Assembly (NCBI GenBank): GCA_945869965.1
Contig: CAMBRC010000005.1
Location: 1 to 64,000, forward strand
Direction of reading: 5' to 3'
Origin: Asaia bogorensis
GTDB taxonomy: Bacteria; Pseudomonadota; Alphaproteobacteria; Acetobacterales; Acetobacteraceae
DNA length: 64,000 nt
Both the position numbers and the translations under genes were made by a program. The notes below the pieces were generated by a model, which was given only the letters and a program-made list of their open reading frames with translations, searched no databases and was not told the DNA's origin. This document shows positions 45,261 through 54,273 of this stretch, piece after piece. The first letter of the stretch is position 1; the number at the start of each line of letters is the position of its first letter.

Positions 45261-46721
45261 ATGCCCAACACCGAGCTGCTGTTCATGTCCGCCGCCCGCG
45301 CCGCGGCGCTGATCCGCCGGGGCAAGCTGTCGCCGGTGGAGTATGTCGACGTAATCCTGGCCGGCATCGAGCACGCGAACCCGAAGCTGAACGCCTTCAG
45401 CCACATCATGTCCCACCACGCCCGCCGCAGCGCCATGGCCGCCGAACAATCGGTCCGTCGCGGCGACGTGCTGGGACCGCTGCATGGCGTGCCGGTCAGC
45501 ATCAAGGATCTGGTCGAGGTCGACGGCGTGCCGTTCCGCCGCGGCAGCGCGATCTTCGCCGACGCCATCGGCGAAAACGACGACATCGTGGTGACCCGGC
45601 TGCGCGAGGCCGGCGCCATCATCATCGGCAAGACCACCACCCCCGAATTCGGCGTCAAGGCGCTGACCGACGGCCCGAGCTTCGGCATTACCCGCAATCC
45701 CTGGAATCTCGACCGCACGCCCGGCGGCTCCTCCGGCGGTGGCGCGGCAGCGGTGGCCGCCGGGCTCGGCCCGCTGGCACTCGGCACCGACGGCGCTGGC
45801 TCGATCCGCGGCCCCGCTGCCGCCTGTGGCCTGGTTGGGCTGAAACAAACCCTCGGCGTGGTGCCGCGCGAGGACCCCGCCGATGCGCTGGGCAACACCG
45901 CCTATGCCGGCCCGATCACCCGCACCGTCACCGACGCCGCCCTGATGCACGCGGTGCTGGCCGGCGATGGCCGCCCGGCACCGCTCAGCCTCGACCCCTG
46001 GGCGATTAGCCCGAGCCCACAGGGGCGGCTGATGCCGCGCCTGATCGGCGCCGAGGCGACCGGCCTGCGCGTCGGCTACATCGCCCGCTGCGCCAATCCG
46101 CGCGTCGCTGCGGATGTTACCGCCAATACGAACGCCATGCTCGCCACCCTGGACGATCTCGGCGCGGAGATCGAGGAACTGACCGAAGCCTTCGACTGGG
46201 CGGAGCCGCAGGGCCGCGTGCTGTATCAGGCCGGGATCGCCGTCGGCATGGCGAAATACCTGCCGCAATGGCAGAACCAGATGGACCCGGTGACGCTGGC
46301 TTTTGCCGAGCGCGGACAAGGCTTCACCCTGGCCGAATGGCGCCACGCCGAATGGGCCCGCACCACCCTGTTCCGCGCCGTCCAGGGCCTGTTCGAACGC
46401 TTCGACATGCTGGTGATGCCGACCATGTCGCGCACCGCGCTCCCCGTCGGCCACGACGCCGCGAACGACCAGGTGATGGTCGATGGCGAACCCACCGGCA
46501 TCACCCGCCAGGGCTGGACCGCCTACCAGTACCCGTTCAACCTGACCGGCCACCCGGCGCTGACCATCCCCTCCGGCTTCGGCGCTGACGGCCTGCCCAC
46601 GGCATTGCAGATCGTCGGCCCCTGGGGCAGCGAAACCGATATTCTCCGCCTGGGCGGGATGCTGGAACAGGCGCGGCCCTGGGCGCAGCATCGCCCGCCG
46701 GTGACGGGAGCCTCAGCGTGA
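45261..46721 (+). CDS. Amidase-signature-family amidohydrolase
   Basis: A 486-aa cytoplasmic hydrolase with the Ser-cis-Ser-Lys triad: lysine in GVPVSIKDLVEVDGVPFRRG (about residue 80), RTPGGSSGGGAAAVAAGLGP containing the cis-serine (about residue 155) and GTDGAGSIRGPAAACGLVGL containing the nucleophile (about residue 180). The family hydrolyses amides from nicotinamide to aryl-acyl amides and includes GatA. The absence of gatB and gatC nearby and the sequence after the signature favour a catabolic amidase. ATG 45261 follows GGGGGAG. The next gene overlaps its end by 4 bp. Confidence 0.9.
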   Translation: MPNTELLFMSAARAAALIRRGKLSPVEYVDVILAGIEHANPKLNAFSHIMSHHARRSAMAAEQSVRRGDVLGPLHGVPVSIKDLVEVDGVPFRRGSAIFADAIGENDDIVVTRLREAGAIIIGKTTTPEFGVKALTDGPSFGITRNPWNLDRTPGGSSGGGAAAVAAGLGPLALGTDGAGSIRGPAAACGLVGLKQTLGVVPREDPADALGNTAYAGPITRTVTDAALMHAVLAGDGRPAPLSLDPWAISPSPQGRLMPRLIGAEATGLRVGYIARCANPRVAADVTANTNAMLATLDDLGAEIEELTEAFDWAEPQGRVLYQAGIAVGMAKYLPQWQNQMDPVTLAFAERGQGFTLAEWRHAEWARTTLFRAVQGLFERFDMLVMPTMSRTALPVGHDAANDQVMVDGEPTGITRQGWTAYQYPFNLTGHPALTIPSGFGADGLPTALQIVGPWGSETDILRLGGMLEQARPWAQHRPPVTGASA

Positions 46722-47167
46722 GGCTTTTCGCGCTGCTCGCCATGCTGCTCGCCTACCCCGCACAGGCCGCCGAGATTCCGCGCTATGTCGCCGGCCCGGC
46801 CTCGGGGCTGCAACACGAGTGCCGCGAGGCCAAGCAGCCGGTGCCAAAACTCGAAGCCCTGGTCACCGAAATCCCCGACATTGACGGCGACGGCAAGCCC
46901 GACCACATCAAGGACGCCGGAAAGGGCTGCGCGGCGGTGCGGCTGTTGTACTGCAATGAGTCCGGCTGCTCGCTCGATGTCTATCTGTCCAGCCAGTACG
47001 GCTATGGCGGCGGTTGGAAGGCGCGCGGCTACAAGCTGGATCGCGGCACCCGGCCGGCGCGGTTGTCGATCCTCTCGTCCGGCGCCGAATGCAAGCTGCC
47101 GGCGGGACAGGAATGCACCATCACCCTGCGCTGGAACGGCTCGGAGTTGCAGCCCGTCCGGCAATAA
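46718..47167 (+). CDS. Exported protein of unknown function
   Basis: A 149-aa protein with signal peptide MRLFALLAMLLAYPAQAAEI. The mature part has six cysteines that could form disulphides (HECREAK, GKGCAAV, LLYCNESGCSLD, AECKLP, QECTITL) and a DIDGDGKPDHI segment resembling a calcium-binding or FG-GAP-type loop. I do not recognise the family. Its ATG overlaps the amidase stop, so the two are translated together, but no functional link is evident. Confidence 0.65.
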   Translation: MRLFALLAMLLAYPAQAAEIPRYVAGPASGLQHECREAKQPVPKLEALVTEIPDIDGDGKPDHIKDAGKGCAAVRLLYCNESGCSLDVYLSSQYGYGGGWKARGYKLDRGTRPARLSILSSGAECKLPAGQECTITLRWNGSELQPVRQ

Positions 47168-47288
47168 TCGCCCAATAATCGCCGCGCGGCCGGAACGGCA
47201 ATTGACGGCGCCGGAATCGCCCGCCTAGTTTGTCATTCAAATTGCGTCGTGACGGCAAACGTCCGCGCCAAAGGGGAAACGCCTGCGG
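47168..47288. other. Probable promoter region of the liv-type operon
   Basis: A 121-bp gap containing the AT-rich TTTGTCATTCAAATTGCG (47229-47246) and, closer to the ATG, AAAGGGGAAACG as a distant ribosome-binding site. No repeat or clear operator palindrome is visible. Confidence 0.35.
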
Positions 47289-48173
47289 ATGGACGATGTC
47301 GTTCGCCTGCTTCAGCTCGCTATCAACGGTTCAGCCGCAGGCTGCATCTATGGTATGGTCGCGCTGGGCTTCGTGCTGATCTACAAGGCCACCGAGATGG
47401 TGAACTTCGCCCAGGGCGAGCTGATGATGCTCGGGGCGTTCTTTGCCTATACCTTCGTGGCCATCCTCGGCATGAATTACTGGGTCGGCTTCGCGCTGGC
47501 GATCGCGGCGACCGCGGCTTTCGGCTACGTGCTCGATGCCGTGGTCCTGCGCCGGGTGATCGGCCAGCCGCAATTCGCCGTGGTCATGCTCACCCTTGGC
47601 CTGGCCTTCATCTTCCGCGCGGTGGCCGGGGCGGTTTGGGGCTATGACGCCGTCGGCTTCACCACGCCGTTCACCAACAAGATCGCCAATCTCGGCGGCG
47701 GCGTGGTTCTTGGGCAGGACAATGTCTCGATCATCATCGGCACGGTGATCCTGTGCGCGGTGCTGTACGTGTTCTTCAGCCGCACCCGGCTCGGCATCGC
47801 CATGCAGGCGAGTTCGCAGAACCAGCTTGCCGCCTACTACATGGGCATCCCGGTGCGCACCGTGTTCTCGCTGATCTGGGCGATCTCGGCCGGCGTCGCC
47901 GCGGTCGCCGCCGTGCTGCTGGTGCCGGTGTCGCAGATCGACGTGAACATGGGCCTGATTGGCATCAAGGCCTTCGCCGCCGCGGTGCTGGGCGGCTTCG
48001 GCTCGATCCCCGGCGCCCTGGTCGGCGGCATCATCATCGGCATCGTCGAGCAGCTTGCCGGCTACTACCTGCCGGCCGGCTCGATGGAGCTGACTTCCAA
48101 TATCGTGCTGCTGGGCGTGCTGATCCTGCGACCGCAGGGTCTGTTCGGCCAAGTCATCCGCAAGCGGGTCTAA
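47289..48173 (+). CDS. livH: Branched-chain amino acid-type ABC transporter permease (LivH-like)
   Basis: A 294-aa inner-membrane permease with about eight hydrophobic segments. LLQLAINGSAAGCIYGMVAL, EMVNFAQGELMMLGAFFAYT and GIKAFAAAVLGGFGSIPGAL with GGIIIGIVEQLAGYY are the standard LivH features. It is the first gene of a six-gene operon with LivM-, LivG- and LivF-like subunits, an acyl-CoA ligase and a binding protein. Such HAAT-type systems also transport aromatic and other organic acids, so branched-chain amino acids are not certain as ligand. Confidence 0.9.
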   Translation: MDDVVRLLQLAINGSAAGCIYGMVALGFVLIYKATEMVNFAQGELMMLGAFFAYTFVAILGMNYWVGFALAIAATAAFGYVLDAVVLRRVIGQPQFAVVMLTLGLAFIFRAVAGAVWGYDAVGFTTPFTNKIANLGGGVVLGQDNVSIIIGTVILCAVLYVFFSRTRLGIAMQASSQNQLAAYYMGIPVRTVFSLIWAISAGVAAVAAVLLVPVSQIDVNMGLIGIKAFAAAVLGGFGSIPGALVGGIIIGIVEQLAGYYLPAGSMELTSNIVLLGVLILRPQGLFGQVIRKRV

Positions 48174-48192
48174 GCAAATGCGCGCTATTTGC
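48174..48192 (+). repeat. Intercistronic hairpin livH-livM (AATGCGCGCTATT core, copy 2)
   Basis: GCAAAT / ATTTGC arms around GCGCGCT, starting at the last base of the livH stop and followed by GTCTTTTC. The 13-mer AATGCGCGCTATT is identical to one overlapping the recQ stop. It could cause partial termination or protect the livH mRNA end. Confidence 0.45.
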
Positions 48193-48218
48193 GTCTTTTC
48201 AGGAATCGCGGGCGGATC

Positions 48219-49292
48219 ATGAGCCAACTCAAGACGAGCTACACCCAGGACCTCCGCCTCGCCCGCCGGCCCGGCGATTTCGCTTGGTACGGCCTGTTGC
48301 TGGCCGTGCTGCTGGTGCTGCCGCAGGTCGCCGGCGAGTTCTATGTCGGCGAAATCGCCTTCGTCTTCATCTACTCGATCGCTGGCGTCGGACTGATGCT
48401 GTTGACCGGCTATACCGGGCTGGTCAGCCTCGGCCACGCGGCGTTCCTCGGCATCGGCGCCTATGCCAATGCGATCCTGCTGGCCAAAGGCGTGCCGTTC
48501 CTGGTGTCGCTGCCGCTGGCCGGACTGATCAGCGCCTTTGCCGGCGTGGTGATCGGCATCCCCACCCTGCGCATGAGCGGCTTGTATCTCGCCATCGCCA
48601 CCCTGGCCTTCGGCAGCATCGTCATCCTGGTCGGCGAGAAATGGCATTCGCTGACCGGCGGCTTCGACGGCTTCCCGGTCCCTTCGCCCCGCGTGTTCGG
48701 CATGCTGATCGAGGGCCCGACCGCAGTCTACTACCTGGCGCTCGCGGTGCTCGTCCTGGTACTGCTGGTGGCGATGAACATCCTGCGCGCGCCGCTCGGC
48801 CGCGCCATGGTGGCGATCCGCGACAGCGAGATATCGGCCCAGTCGATGGGCATCAACCTGGCCTTCTACAAAACCGTGGCCTTCGCCCTTTCGGCCGGCA
48901 TCACCGGCCTCGCCGGCGCGCTGTTCGGCCACTATGTCCGCCACCTCGCACCGGACTCATTCGGTGTCCTGCTGTCGATCCAACTCGTCACCATCGTCTT
49001 CATCGGCGGCCTCGGCTCGCTGCACGGTGCCGTCTTCGGCGCCGCCTTCGTCGCCATGTTGCCGCAGGCGATCGCCCTGGTGCGCGACGACCTGCCCTTC
49101 GGCATCGGCCGCATGCCCGGCCTGGAGCCCAGCCTATTCGGCCTGATCCTGGTGCTGGTCATCATGTTCGAGCCGCACGGCATTTACGGCCGCTGGCTGA
49201 AGTTCAAGCGCTGGTTCATCGCCTTCCCGATGCACAAGCGCGCGGCCTTCCGCCGCCAAAAATCGTACGCCAAGTCGGAGCGCCTGCGGTGA
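48219..49292 (+). CDS. livM: Branched-chain amino acid-type ABC transporter permease (LivM-like)
   Basis: A 357-aa second permease. SIAGVGLMLLTGYTGLVSLG followed by HAAFLGIGAYANAI is the LivM signature, and VAIRDSEISAQSMGINLAFY, the cytoplasmic coupling region, lies near residue 200. GGLGSLHGAVFGAAFVAMLP completes the conserved core. The C-terminus is an extended basic tail (RWFIAFPMHKRAAFRRQKSY). ATG 48219 is chosen over an upstream in-frame ATG because the protein then starts MSQLKTSY as usual. LivG begins inside its stop. Confidence 0.88.
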   Translation: MSQLKTSYTQDLRLARRPGDFAWYGLLLAVLLVLPQVAGEFYVGEIAFVFIYSIAGVGLMLLTGYTGLVSLGHAAFLGIGAYANAILLAKGVPFLVSLPLAGLISAFAGVVIGIPTLRMSGLYLAIATLAFGSIVILVGEKWHSLTGGFDGFPVPSPRVFGMLIEGPTAVYYLALAVLVLVLLVAMNILRAPLGRAMVAIRDSEISAQSMGINLAFYKTVAFALSAGITGLAGALFGHYVRHLAPDSFGVLLSIQLVTIVFIGGLGSLHGAVFGAAFVAMLPQAIALVRDDLPFGIGRMPGLEPSLFGLILVLVIMFEPHGIYGRWLKFKRWFIAFPMHKRAAFRRQKSYAKSERLR

Positions 49293-50095
49293 GCACCAGC
49301 ACCGGCTACTTCTCAGCACGCGACCTCGCCATGCGCTTCGGCGGCATCCGCGCCGTCGAGGGTGTCTCCTTCGACGTGCAAAAGGGCGAGGTCTTCTCGA
49401 TCATCGGCCCGAACGGCGCCGGCAAGACCACGATCTTCAACATGATCAGCCGCATCTACAACCCCTCCGGCGGCTCGCTGCATTTCGACGGCCGGGACAT
49501 CACCGCAATCGCCCCGCACCACATCGCCAAGCTCGGCATCGCCCGCACCTTCCAGAATATCGAGCTGTTCACCAACGCGACCCTGCTGCAAAACCTGCTG
49601 ATCGGCCGGCATTGCCATTCCTCCGTGCCGATCCTCTCGCAACTCGCCTTCCTGCCCAGCGTGCGCGCCGCCGAAGTCGAACACCGCAAGCGCGCCGAGG
49701 AAGTGATCGAGTTCCTCAACGTCCAGCGCTACCGCGACCAACTGATCGCCAACCTGCCTTACGGCGTGCGCAAGGTCGTCGAACTCGGCCGCGCCCTCTG
49801 CACCGAGCCCAAGCTGTTGCTGCTCGACGAGCCCTCCTCCGGCCTGAACGTCGAGGAGACCGAGGAGATGGCCTTCTGGATCGAGGACATCAAGAAAGAC
49901 CTCGGCGTCACCATCATCATGGTGGAGCATGACATGAAGCTCGTCACCGCCGTGTCCGACCGCGTGCTCGCGCTCAACCAGGGCCGCATCCTGTCGATGG
50001 GCACCTCGGCCCAGGTCCAGAGCGACCCCGAAGTCATCCGCGCCTATATCGGCGGCGCGCCCGAGCCTGCCGCCGCAACGGAGGCCGCGCCATGA
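49289..50095 (+). CDS. livG: ABC transporter ATP-binding protein (LivG-like)
   Basis: A 268-aa ATPase with GTG start overlapping livM (GTGA). Walker A is IIGPNGAGKTTIFNMIS, the signature region NLPYGVRKVVELGRAL is the divergent form usual in LivG proteins, Walker B is LLLLDEPSSGLNVEETEEM and the switch histidine lies in IIMVEHDMKLV. ITAIAPHHIAKLGIARTFQN is characteristic of the group. The C-terminus has the BCA_ABC_TP_C-type ending IGGAPEPA. Confidence 0.92.
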   Translation: MSTSTGYFSARDLAMRFGGIRAVEGVSFDVQKGEVFSIIGPNGAGKTTIFNMISRIYNPSGGSLHFDGRDITAIAPHHIAKLGIARTFQNIELFTNATLLQNLLIGRHCHSSVPILSQLAFLPSVRAAEVEHRKRAEEVIEFLNVQRYRDQLIANLPYGVRKVVELGRALCTEPKLLLLDEPSSGLNVEETEEMAFWIEDIKKDLGVTIIMVEHDMKLVTAVSDRVLALNQGRILSMGTSAQVQSDPEVIRAYIGGAPEPAAATEAAP

Positions 50096-50865
50096 CCGCG
50101 CCGCTGTTGAAAGTTTCGGGCATCGAGACCTTCTACGGCCCGATCCAGGCCATCCGTGGCGTCAGCCTCGAAGTCCCGGAAGGCAAGATTGTTACCGTCC
50201 TCGGCGCCAACGGTGCCGGCAAAACCACCATCCTGCGCACCATCTCCGGCGTGCTAGACCCCGACCGCGGCGAAGTCACCTTCGACGGCACCGACATCGT
50301 CGGCTACACCCCGGACCGCGTCATGCGCCGCGGCATCTGCCACTCGCCCGAGGGCCGCGAGATCTTCCCCTTCCTGTCGGTCGGCGAAAACCTGCTGATG
50401 GGCTCCTACACCCGCCGCGACAAGGACCAGGTCGCCCGCGACCTCGAAATGTGCTTCGGCTATTTCCCCCGCCTCAAGGAACGCGCCGACCAGCGCGCCG
50501 GCCAGCTCTCCGGCGGCGAACAACAGATGCTGGCGATCAGCCGCGCGCTGATGGGCCAGCCCAAGCTGCTGCTGCTGGACGAGCCCTCGCTCGGCCTGTC
50601 GCCGATCCTGACCCTGCAAATCTTCGAGATCGTCAAACGCATCAACCGCGAGCGCGGCGTCTCCATCCTGCTGGTCGAACAGAACGCCCATATCGCCCTG
50701 CAAACCGCCGATTACGGCTACGTCCTGGAAGTCGGCCGCATCGTCATGGAAGACACCTGCCGGCGCCTGATGGACAAAGACGACATCAAGGAATTCTACC
50801 TCGGCCACAAGGACGAAGGCGTGCGCGGCCAGCGGCGCTGGAAAAAGAAAAAGCTGTGGCGCTAG
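50092..50865 (+). CDS. livF: ABC transporter ATP-binding protein (LivF-like)
   Basis: A 257-aa ATPase. IETFYGPIQAIRGVSLEVPE, Walker A VLGANGAGKTTILRTISG, GICHSPEGREIFPFLSVGEN, signature LSGGEQQMLAISRALM and Walker B LLLLDEPSLGLSPIL are all typical of LivF. Its ATG overlaps the livG stop by 4 bp. The C-terminal tail is basic (RGQRRWKKKKLW). With LivG it forms the ATPase pair of the importer. Confidence 0.93.
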   Translation: MTAPLLKVSGIETFYGPIQAIRGVSLEVPEGKIVTVLGANGAGKTTILRTISGVLDPDRGEVTFDGTDIVGYTPDRVMRRGICHSPEGREIFPFLSVGENLLMGSYTRRDKDQVARDLEMCFGYFPRLKERADQRAGQLSGGEQQMLAISRALMGQPKLLLLDEPSLGLSPILTLQIFEIVKRINRERGVSILLVEQNAHIALQTADYGYVLEVGRIVMEDTCRRLMDKDDIKEFYLGHKDEGVRGQRRWKKKKLWR

Positions 50866-50867
50866 AC

Positions 50868-52685
50868 ATGAGCAACTCCACCATCCCCCAGATGATCCGG
50901 GCCCGCATCGCAGGGCACGGCCCGGAAACCATCCTGCGCCGCAAGGAACGCGGCGTCTGGCGCCCGATCAGCTGGGCCGAACTCGGCGCCCGCACCCGCG
51001 CCATCGGCAGCGCCCTGCGCACCGCTGACCAGAACGGGGATGGCCTGCAACCAGGCGAGGTCGCCGGCATCCTGTCCGAGGCCACCCCCGACTGGATCGC
51101 CGCCGACCTGGCCATCCTGTCCGTCGGCGCCGTCAGCATCGGCCTTTATCCCACCGATGGCGGCCCCGCCGTCGCCGCCATGCTGCAGGATTCCGGTTGC
51201 GCCGTGCTGTTCGTCGAAAGCGAAGAGCAGCTCGACAAAATCCTGCACCTGCGCAGCACCTGCCCCGCCCTGCGCCGCATCGTCATCCTCGACATGAAAG
51301 GCCTGCGCGATTTCGCCGACCCGATGTGCGAGAGCGTCGACAGCCTCGTCGCCCGCGGCCAAGCCATCGACCGCGCCGACCCACAGGCCTGGGACCGCGC
51401 CATCGCCGCCATCGCCCCCGCCGATCTCGCCGTCCTGGCCTATACCTCCGGCACCACCGGCCCGGCGCGCGGCGTCATGCTGACCCATGCCAACATCATG
51501 TCCCAGGTCGAGGGCGCCGCCCGCATGACCGGCCAGGGCCCCACCGACGAGCGCCTCGCCTTCCTGCCGATGTGCCACGTCACCGAGCGCATCCTCGGCC
51601 TCTATCAATCGCTGTCCTGCCGCAGCATCAGCAACATCGTCGAAAACGCCGAGACCGTGCCGGAAAACCTCGCCGAGGTCCGCCCCACGGTGATGATCGC
51701 CATCCCGCGTGTCTGGCAGAAATTCTACGCCCGCATCGCCGTCGGCGTCGCCGGTGCCACGCGGGTGCAAAAGGCGCTGTACGATGCCGCCTTCGCCATC
51801 ACCGCGCGTGGCGTTGATGCCCAGCTGGCCGGTCGCAACGACAGCACCAGCCCGCTCGCCAGCCTCGCCGACCGCCTCGTCCTCAAGCGCGTGCGCGCCG
51901 CCGTCGGCCTCGACCGCCTGCGCGTCGCCTGGGTCGGCGGCGCCCCCGTCTCCCCCGCCCTGCTGCGCTGGTACAGCTGCATCGGCATCGACCTGCGCGA
52001 GGTTTACGGCCTCACCGAATGCGCCGGCCTCGCCGCCGCCACCCCCGCCGGCCGCCTGGTCCACGGCAGCGTCGGCAGCGCCGTCGAGCACGGTGAAATC
52101 GCCATCTCGCCGGCCGGCGAAATCCTCGTCCGCGGCCCCCATGTCAGCGCCGGCTACTGGCGCGACCCCGCGACCACCGCCGCCGCCTTCGCCGATGGCT
52201 GGCTGCGCACCGGCGATCTCGGCCGCATCGAGGCCGGCATCCTCTCGCTGACCGGACGCACCGGCGAAGTGCTGACCATCGCCGACGGCTCGCTGGTCAA
52301 TCCCTCCGCCATCGAAAACGAGCTGACGCTGAGCCCGTTCATCGCCGACGCCCTGGTGCTGTCTGAGCCCGCCGGCTCAGCCGGCCAGGAGCCAGCCGGC
52401 CTGTCCGCCCTCATCATGGTCGAGTTCGACACGCTGGAAAAATGGGGCCAGGACAACAACGTCGCCTTCACCGGCTTCGCCAGCCTGCTCGCCGCCCCCG
52501 AAGTGACCGCGCTGATGTCCCACGCCGTGGACCAGGCCAATGCCCGCGCCCCCGCGGCCCGTCGCATCACCCGCTTCCGCCTGATCGACCGCAACCTGGC
52601 CCCCGAAGACCCCGAACTGACGCCGATGATGAAGCTGCGGCGCGATGTGGTCCTGGAACGCTTCGGCCAGTTGCTGCAAAGCTAG
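50868..52685 (+). CDS. Long-chain acyl-CoA synthetase-like AMP ligase in the ABC operon
   Basis: A 605-aa ANL-superfamily ligase of the long-chain (FAA1-like) group. The P-loop is LAYTSGTTGPARGVMLTHAN (about residue 190), followed by LPMCHVTERILGLYQSLSCR, the A5 motif REVYGLTECAGLAAATP (about residue 380) and WLRTGDLGRIEAGILSLTGR (about residue 440). The conserved C-terminal lysine is present in TPMMKLRRDVVLERF. It starts 2 bp after the livF stop and precedes the binding-protein gene. Embedding a CoA ligase in a Liv-type operon suggests the imported ligand is a carboxylic acid activated on entry. Confidence 0.88.
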   Translation: MSNSTIPQMIRARIAGHGPETILRRKERGVWRPISWAELGARTRAIGSALRTADQNGDGLQPGEVAGILSEATPDWIAADLAILSVGAVSIGLYPTDGGPAVAAMLQDSGCAVLFVESEEQLDKILHLRSTCPALRRIVILDMKGLRDFADPMCESVDSLVARGQAIDRADPQAWDRAIAAIAPADLAVLAYTSGTTGPARGVMLTHANIMSQVEGAARMTGQGPTDERLAFLPMCHVTERILGLYQSLSCRSISNIVENAETVPENLAEVRPTVMIAIPRVWQKFYARIAVGVAGATRVQKALYDAAFAITARGVDAQLAGRNDSTSPLASLADRLVLKRVRAAVGLDRLRVAWVGGAPVSPALLRWYSCIGIDLREVYGLTECAGLAAATPAGRLVHGSVGSAVEHGEIAISPAGEILVRGPHVSAGYWRDPATTAAAFADGWLRTGDLGRIEAGILSLTGRTGEVLTIADGSLVNPSAIENELTLSPFIADALVLSEPAGSAGQEPAGLSALIMVEFDTLEKWGQDNNVAFTGFASLLAAPEVTALMSHAVDQANARAPAARRITRFRLIDRNLAPEDPELTPMMKLRRDVVLERFGQLLQS

Positions 52686-52767
52686 AACCGCGCCGCCTGA
52701 TCCGCCGACAGGCACGTGGCGGGGAGCGATGCTCCCAATAAATTCGGCGAGACTTGAGGAGGGACGA

Positions 52768-53946
52768 ATGCGTCGACATATCCTGGTTGCAGCGGGCGCA
52801 TTTGCGCTCGCCGCCGCCCTACCGATCACCGCCCAGGCCCAGGCCGTGCGCGGTGTCAGCGACACCGAAATCATCATCGGCACCTATACCGACCTGTCCG
52901 GCGTCACCGTCGCCTGGGGCGTCAACAACTCCAACGCCATCCGCATGGTGTTCGACGACGTCAACGCCAAGGGCGGCATCCACGGCCGCAAGATCCGCTA
53001 CATCGTCGAGGACAACCAGTACCAGGTTCCGCGCTCGATCCAGGCCGCCAACAAGCTGATCAACCGCGACAACGTCTTCCTGATGATCGCCAATGGCGGC
53101 ACGCCGATGAACAACGCGGTCATGCCGGACCAGCTCGCCAAGGGCGTGCCCAACATCTTCCCGCTCACCTCGGCCCGCTCGATGCACGAGCCGTTCCACA
53201 AGATGAAGTTCGCACTGGTCTCCTCGTACTACGACCAGATGCGCGCCGCGGTGAAATACCTGGTCGAGACGCAGGGCAAGAAATCCATCTGCGCCATGTA
53301 CCAGGATACCGATTTCGGCCGCGACATCATGGACGGCGTCCGCGCTCAGCTCGACGCGATGAAGCTCAAGCTCACCGCCGAGGCCGCGCACAAGCCCACC
53401 GACGCCGACTTCTCCGCCTCGGTCGCCAAGCTGAAGGATGCCGGCTGCGACGCCATCCTGCTCGGCACCATCGTGCGCGACACCAACCAGATTATGACCT
53501 CGATCCGCAAGATCGGCTGGGACGTCACGGTGATGAACCAGGTCGCCGCCTACGACAGCGCGGTCGCCGAAGTGCCCGGTGGTGCCACCGAAGGCATGCT
53601 CTGCATGACCTCGGTGGTCTTCGCCAGCGCCGACGACCCGCGCCCGGCGGTGCAGGCCTTCGTCAAGAACTACAAGCAGCTCTATGGCCGCGACCCGAAC
53701 TTCGCCGCCCAGATCGGCTATACCGCCGCCACCACGATGATCCAGGGCCTGCAGAACGCCGGCCGCAACCTGACCGTCGACAGCTTCGTCGCCGGCATGG
53801 AGCAGATCAAAGGCCTGCAGGACATCTTCGGCTCGCCGCCGATGACCTTCGGCCCCAACCAGCGCCTGGGCTCCAACCAGAGCTACATCGCCGTCGTCAA
53901 GGGGGGCAAGTGGGCCCTCGCCGTGCCCAACCCGGTCGGCTACTGA
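52768..53946 (+). CDS. ABC transporter substrate-binding protein, Liv type
   Basis: A 392-aa periplasmic binding protein (Peripla_BP_6). The signal peptide is MRRHILVAAGAFALAAALPI ending AQAQA. The mature protein has VSDTEIIIGTYTDLSGVTVA, GGIHGRKIRYIVEDNQYQVP, KKSICAMYQDTDFGRDIMDG and QIGYTAATTMIQGLQNAGRN, all family-typical. GAGGAGGG supplies a strong ribosome-binding site at 52756-52763, as expected for a protein needed in excess over the permeases. A strong terminator follows. The ligand cannot be named; the operon's CoA ligase favours an organic acid. Confidence 0.9.
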   Translation: MRRHILVAAGAFALAAALPITAQAQAVRGVSDTEIIIGTYTDLSGVTVAWGVNNSNAIRMVFDDVNAKGGIHGRKIRYIVEDNQYQVPRSIQAANKLINRDNVFLMIANGGTPMNNAVMPDQLAKGVPNIFPLTSARSMHEPFHKMKFALVSSYYDQMRAAVKYLVETQGKKSICAMYQDTDFGRDIMDGVRAQLDAMKLKLTAEAAHKPTDADFSASVAKLKDAGCDAILLGTIVRDTNQIMTSIRKIGWDVTVMNQVAAYDSAVAEVPGGATEGMLCMTSVVFASADDPRPAVQAFVKNYKQLYGRDPNFAAQIGYTAATTMIQGLQNAGRNLTVDSFVAGMEQIKGLQDIFGSPPMTFGPNQRLGSNQSYIAVVKGGKWALAVPNPVGY

Positions 53947-53981
53947 ACCCGTCCGCTACCGCCTGAACCAATGCCTGATCG

Positions 53982-54010
53982 GGGCCCCGCGGCAGCGCGG
54001 GGCCCTTCTT
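53982..54010 (+). terminator. Rho-independent terminator of the liv-type operon
   Basis: A perfect 10-bp stem GGGCCCCGCG / CGCGGGGCCC with a GCAG loop followed by TTCTTC, 36 nt after the binding-protein stop. Confidence 0.85.
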
Positions 54011-54050
54011 CATTGGCCAGTGAAAACAAGAAAAGCCAAGTGGCAGGAAG

Positions 54051-54235
54051 AGTCTTCTTTTTGTGAACAAAAAGAAGCAAAAAAACTTCATTCGTAAGAT
54101 TATTCCCTGCCTCCGTTTTCCACGGGGGGAGCCGGAGGGGGATGCTTCACTCTCCCTGCGCCATGGGTAATCGCTATGGCCGGCCCTTTCGGATAAAGTT
54201 TTTTTGCTTCTTTTTGTTCACAAAAAGAAGAACCT
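54051..54235. repeat. Composite element: two inverted AT-rich palindromes around a GC-rich spacer
   Basis: Cores 54054-54077 and 54207-54230, both with arms CTTCTTTTTGT / ACAAAAAGAAG, face each other as about 40-bp terminal inverted repeats including the CAAAAAAACTT flank. The 130-bp spacer contains GGGGGGAGCCGGAGGGGG. The same architecture and spacer motif recur at 61050-61305. The element fills the space between the liv terminator and the DsbA-like gene and contains no gene of its own. Confidence 0.75.
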
Positions 54236-54273
54236 TCCTTACGTTCGCACCTCCCAATACGAGTCCGCCGGCA

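Noticed and set aside
54142-54273. N-terminal extension of the DsbA-like protein rich in F and K
   Set aside because: These residues are the translation of the AT-rich palindrome (KFFCFFLFTKRR); the same peptide appears wherever the repeat is read in frame.
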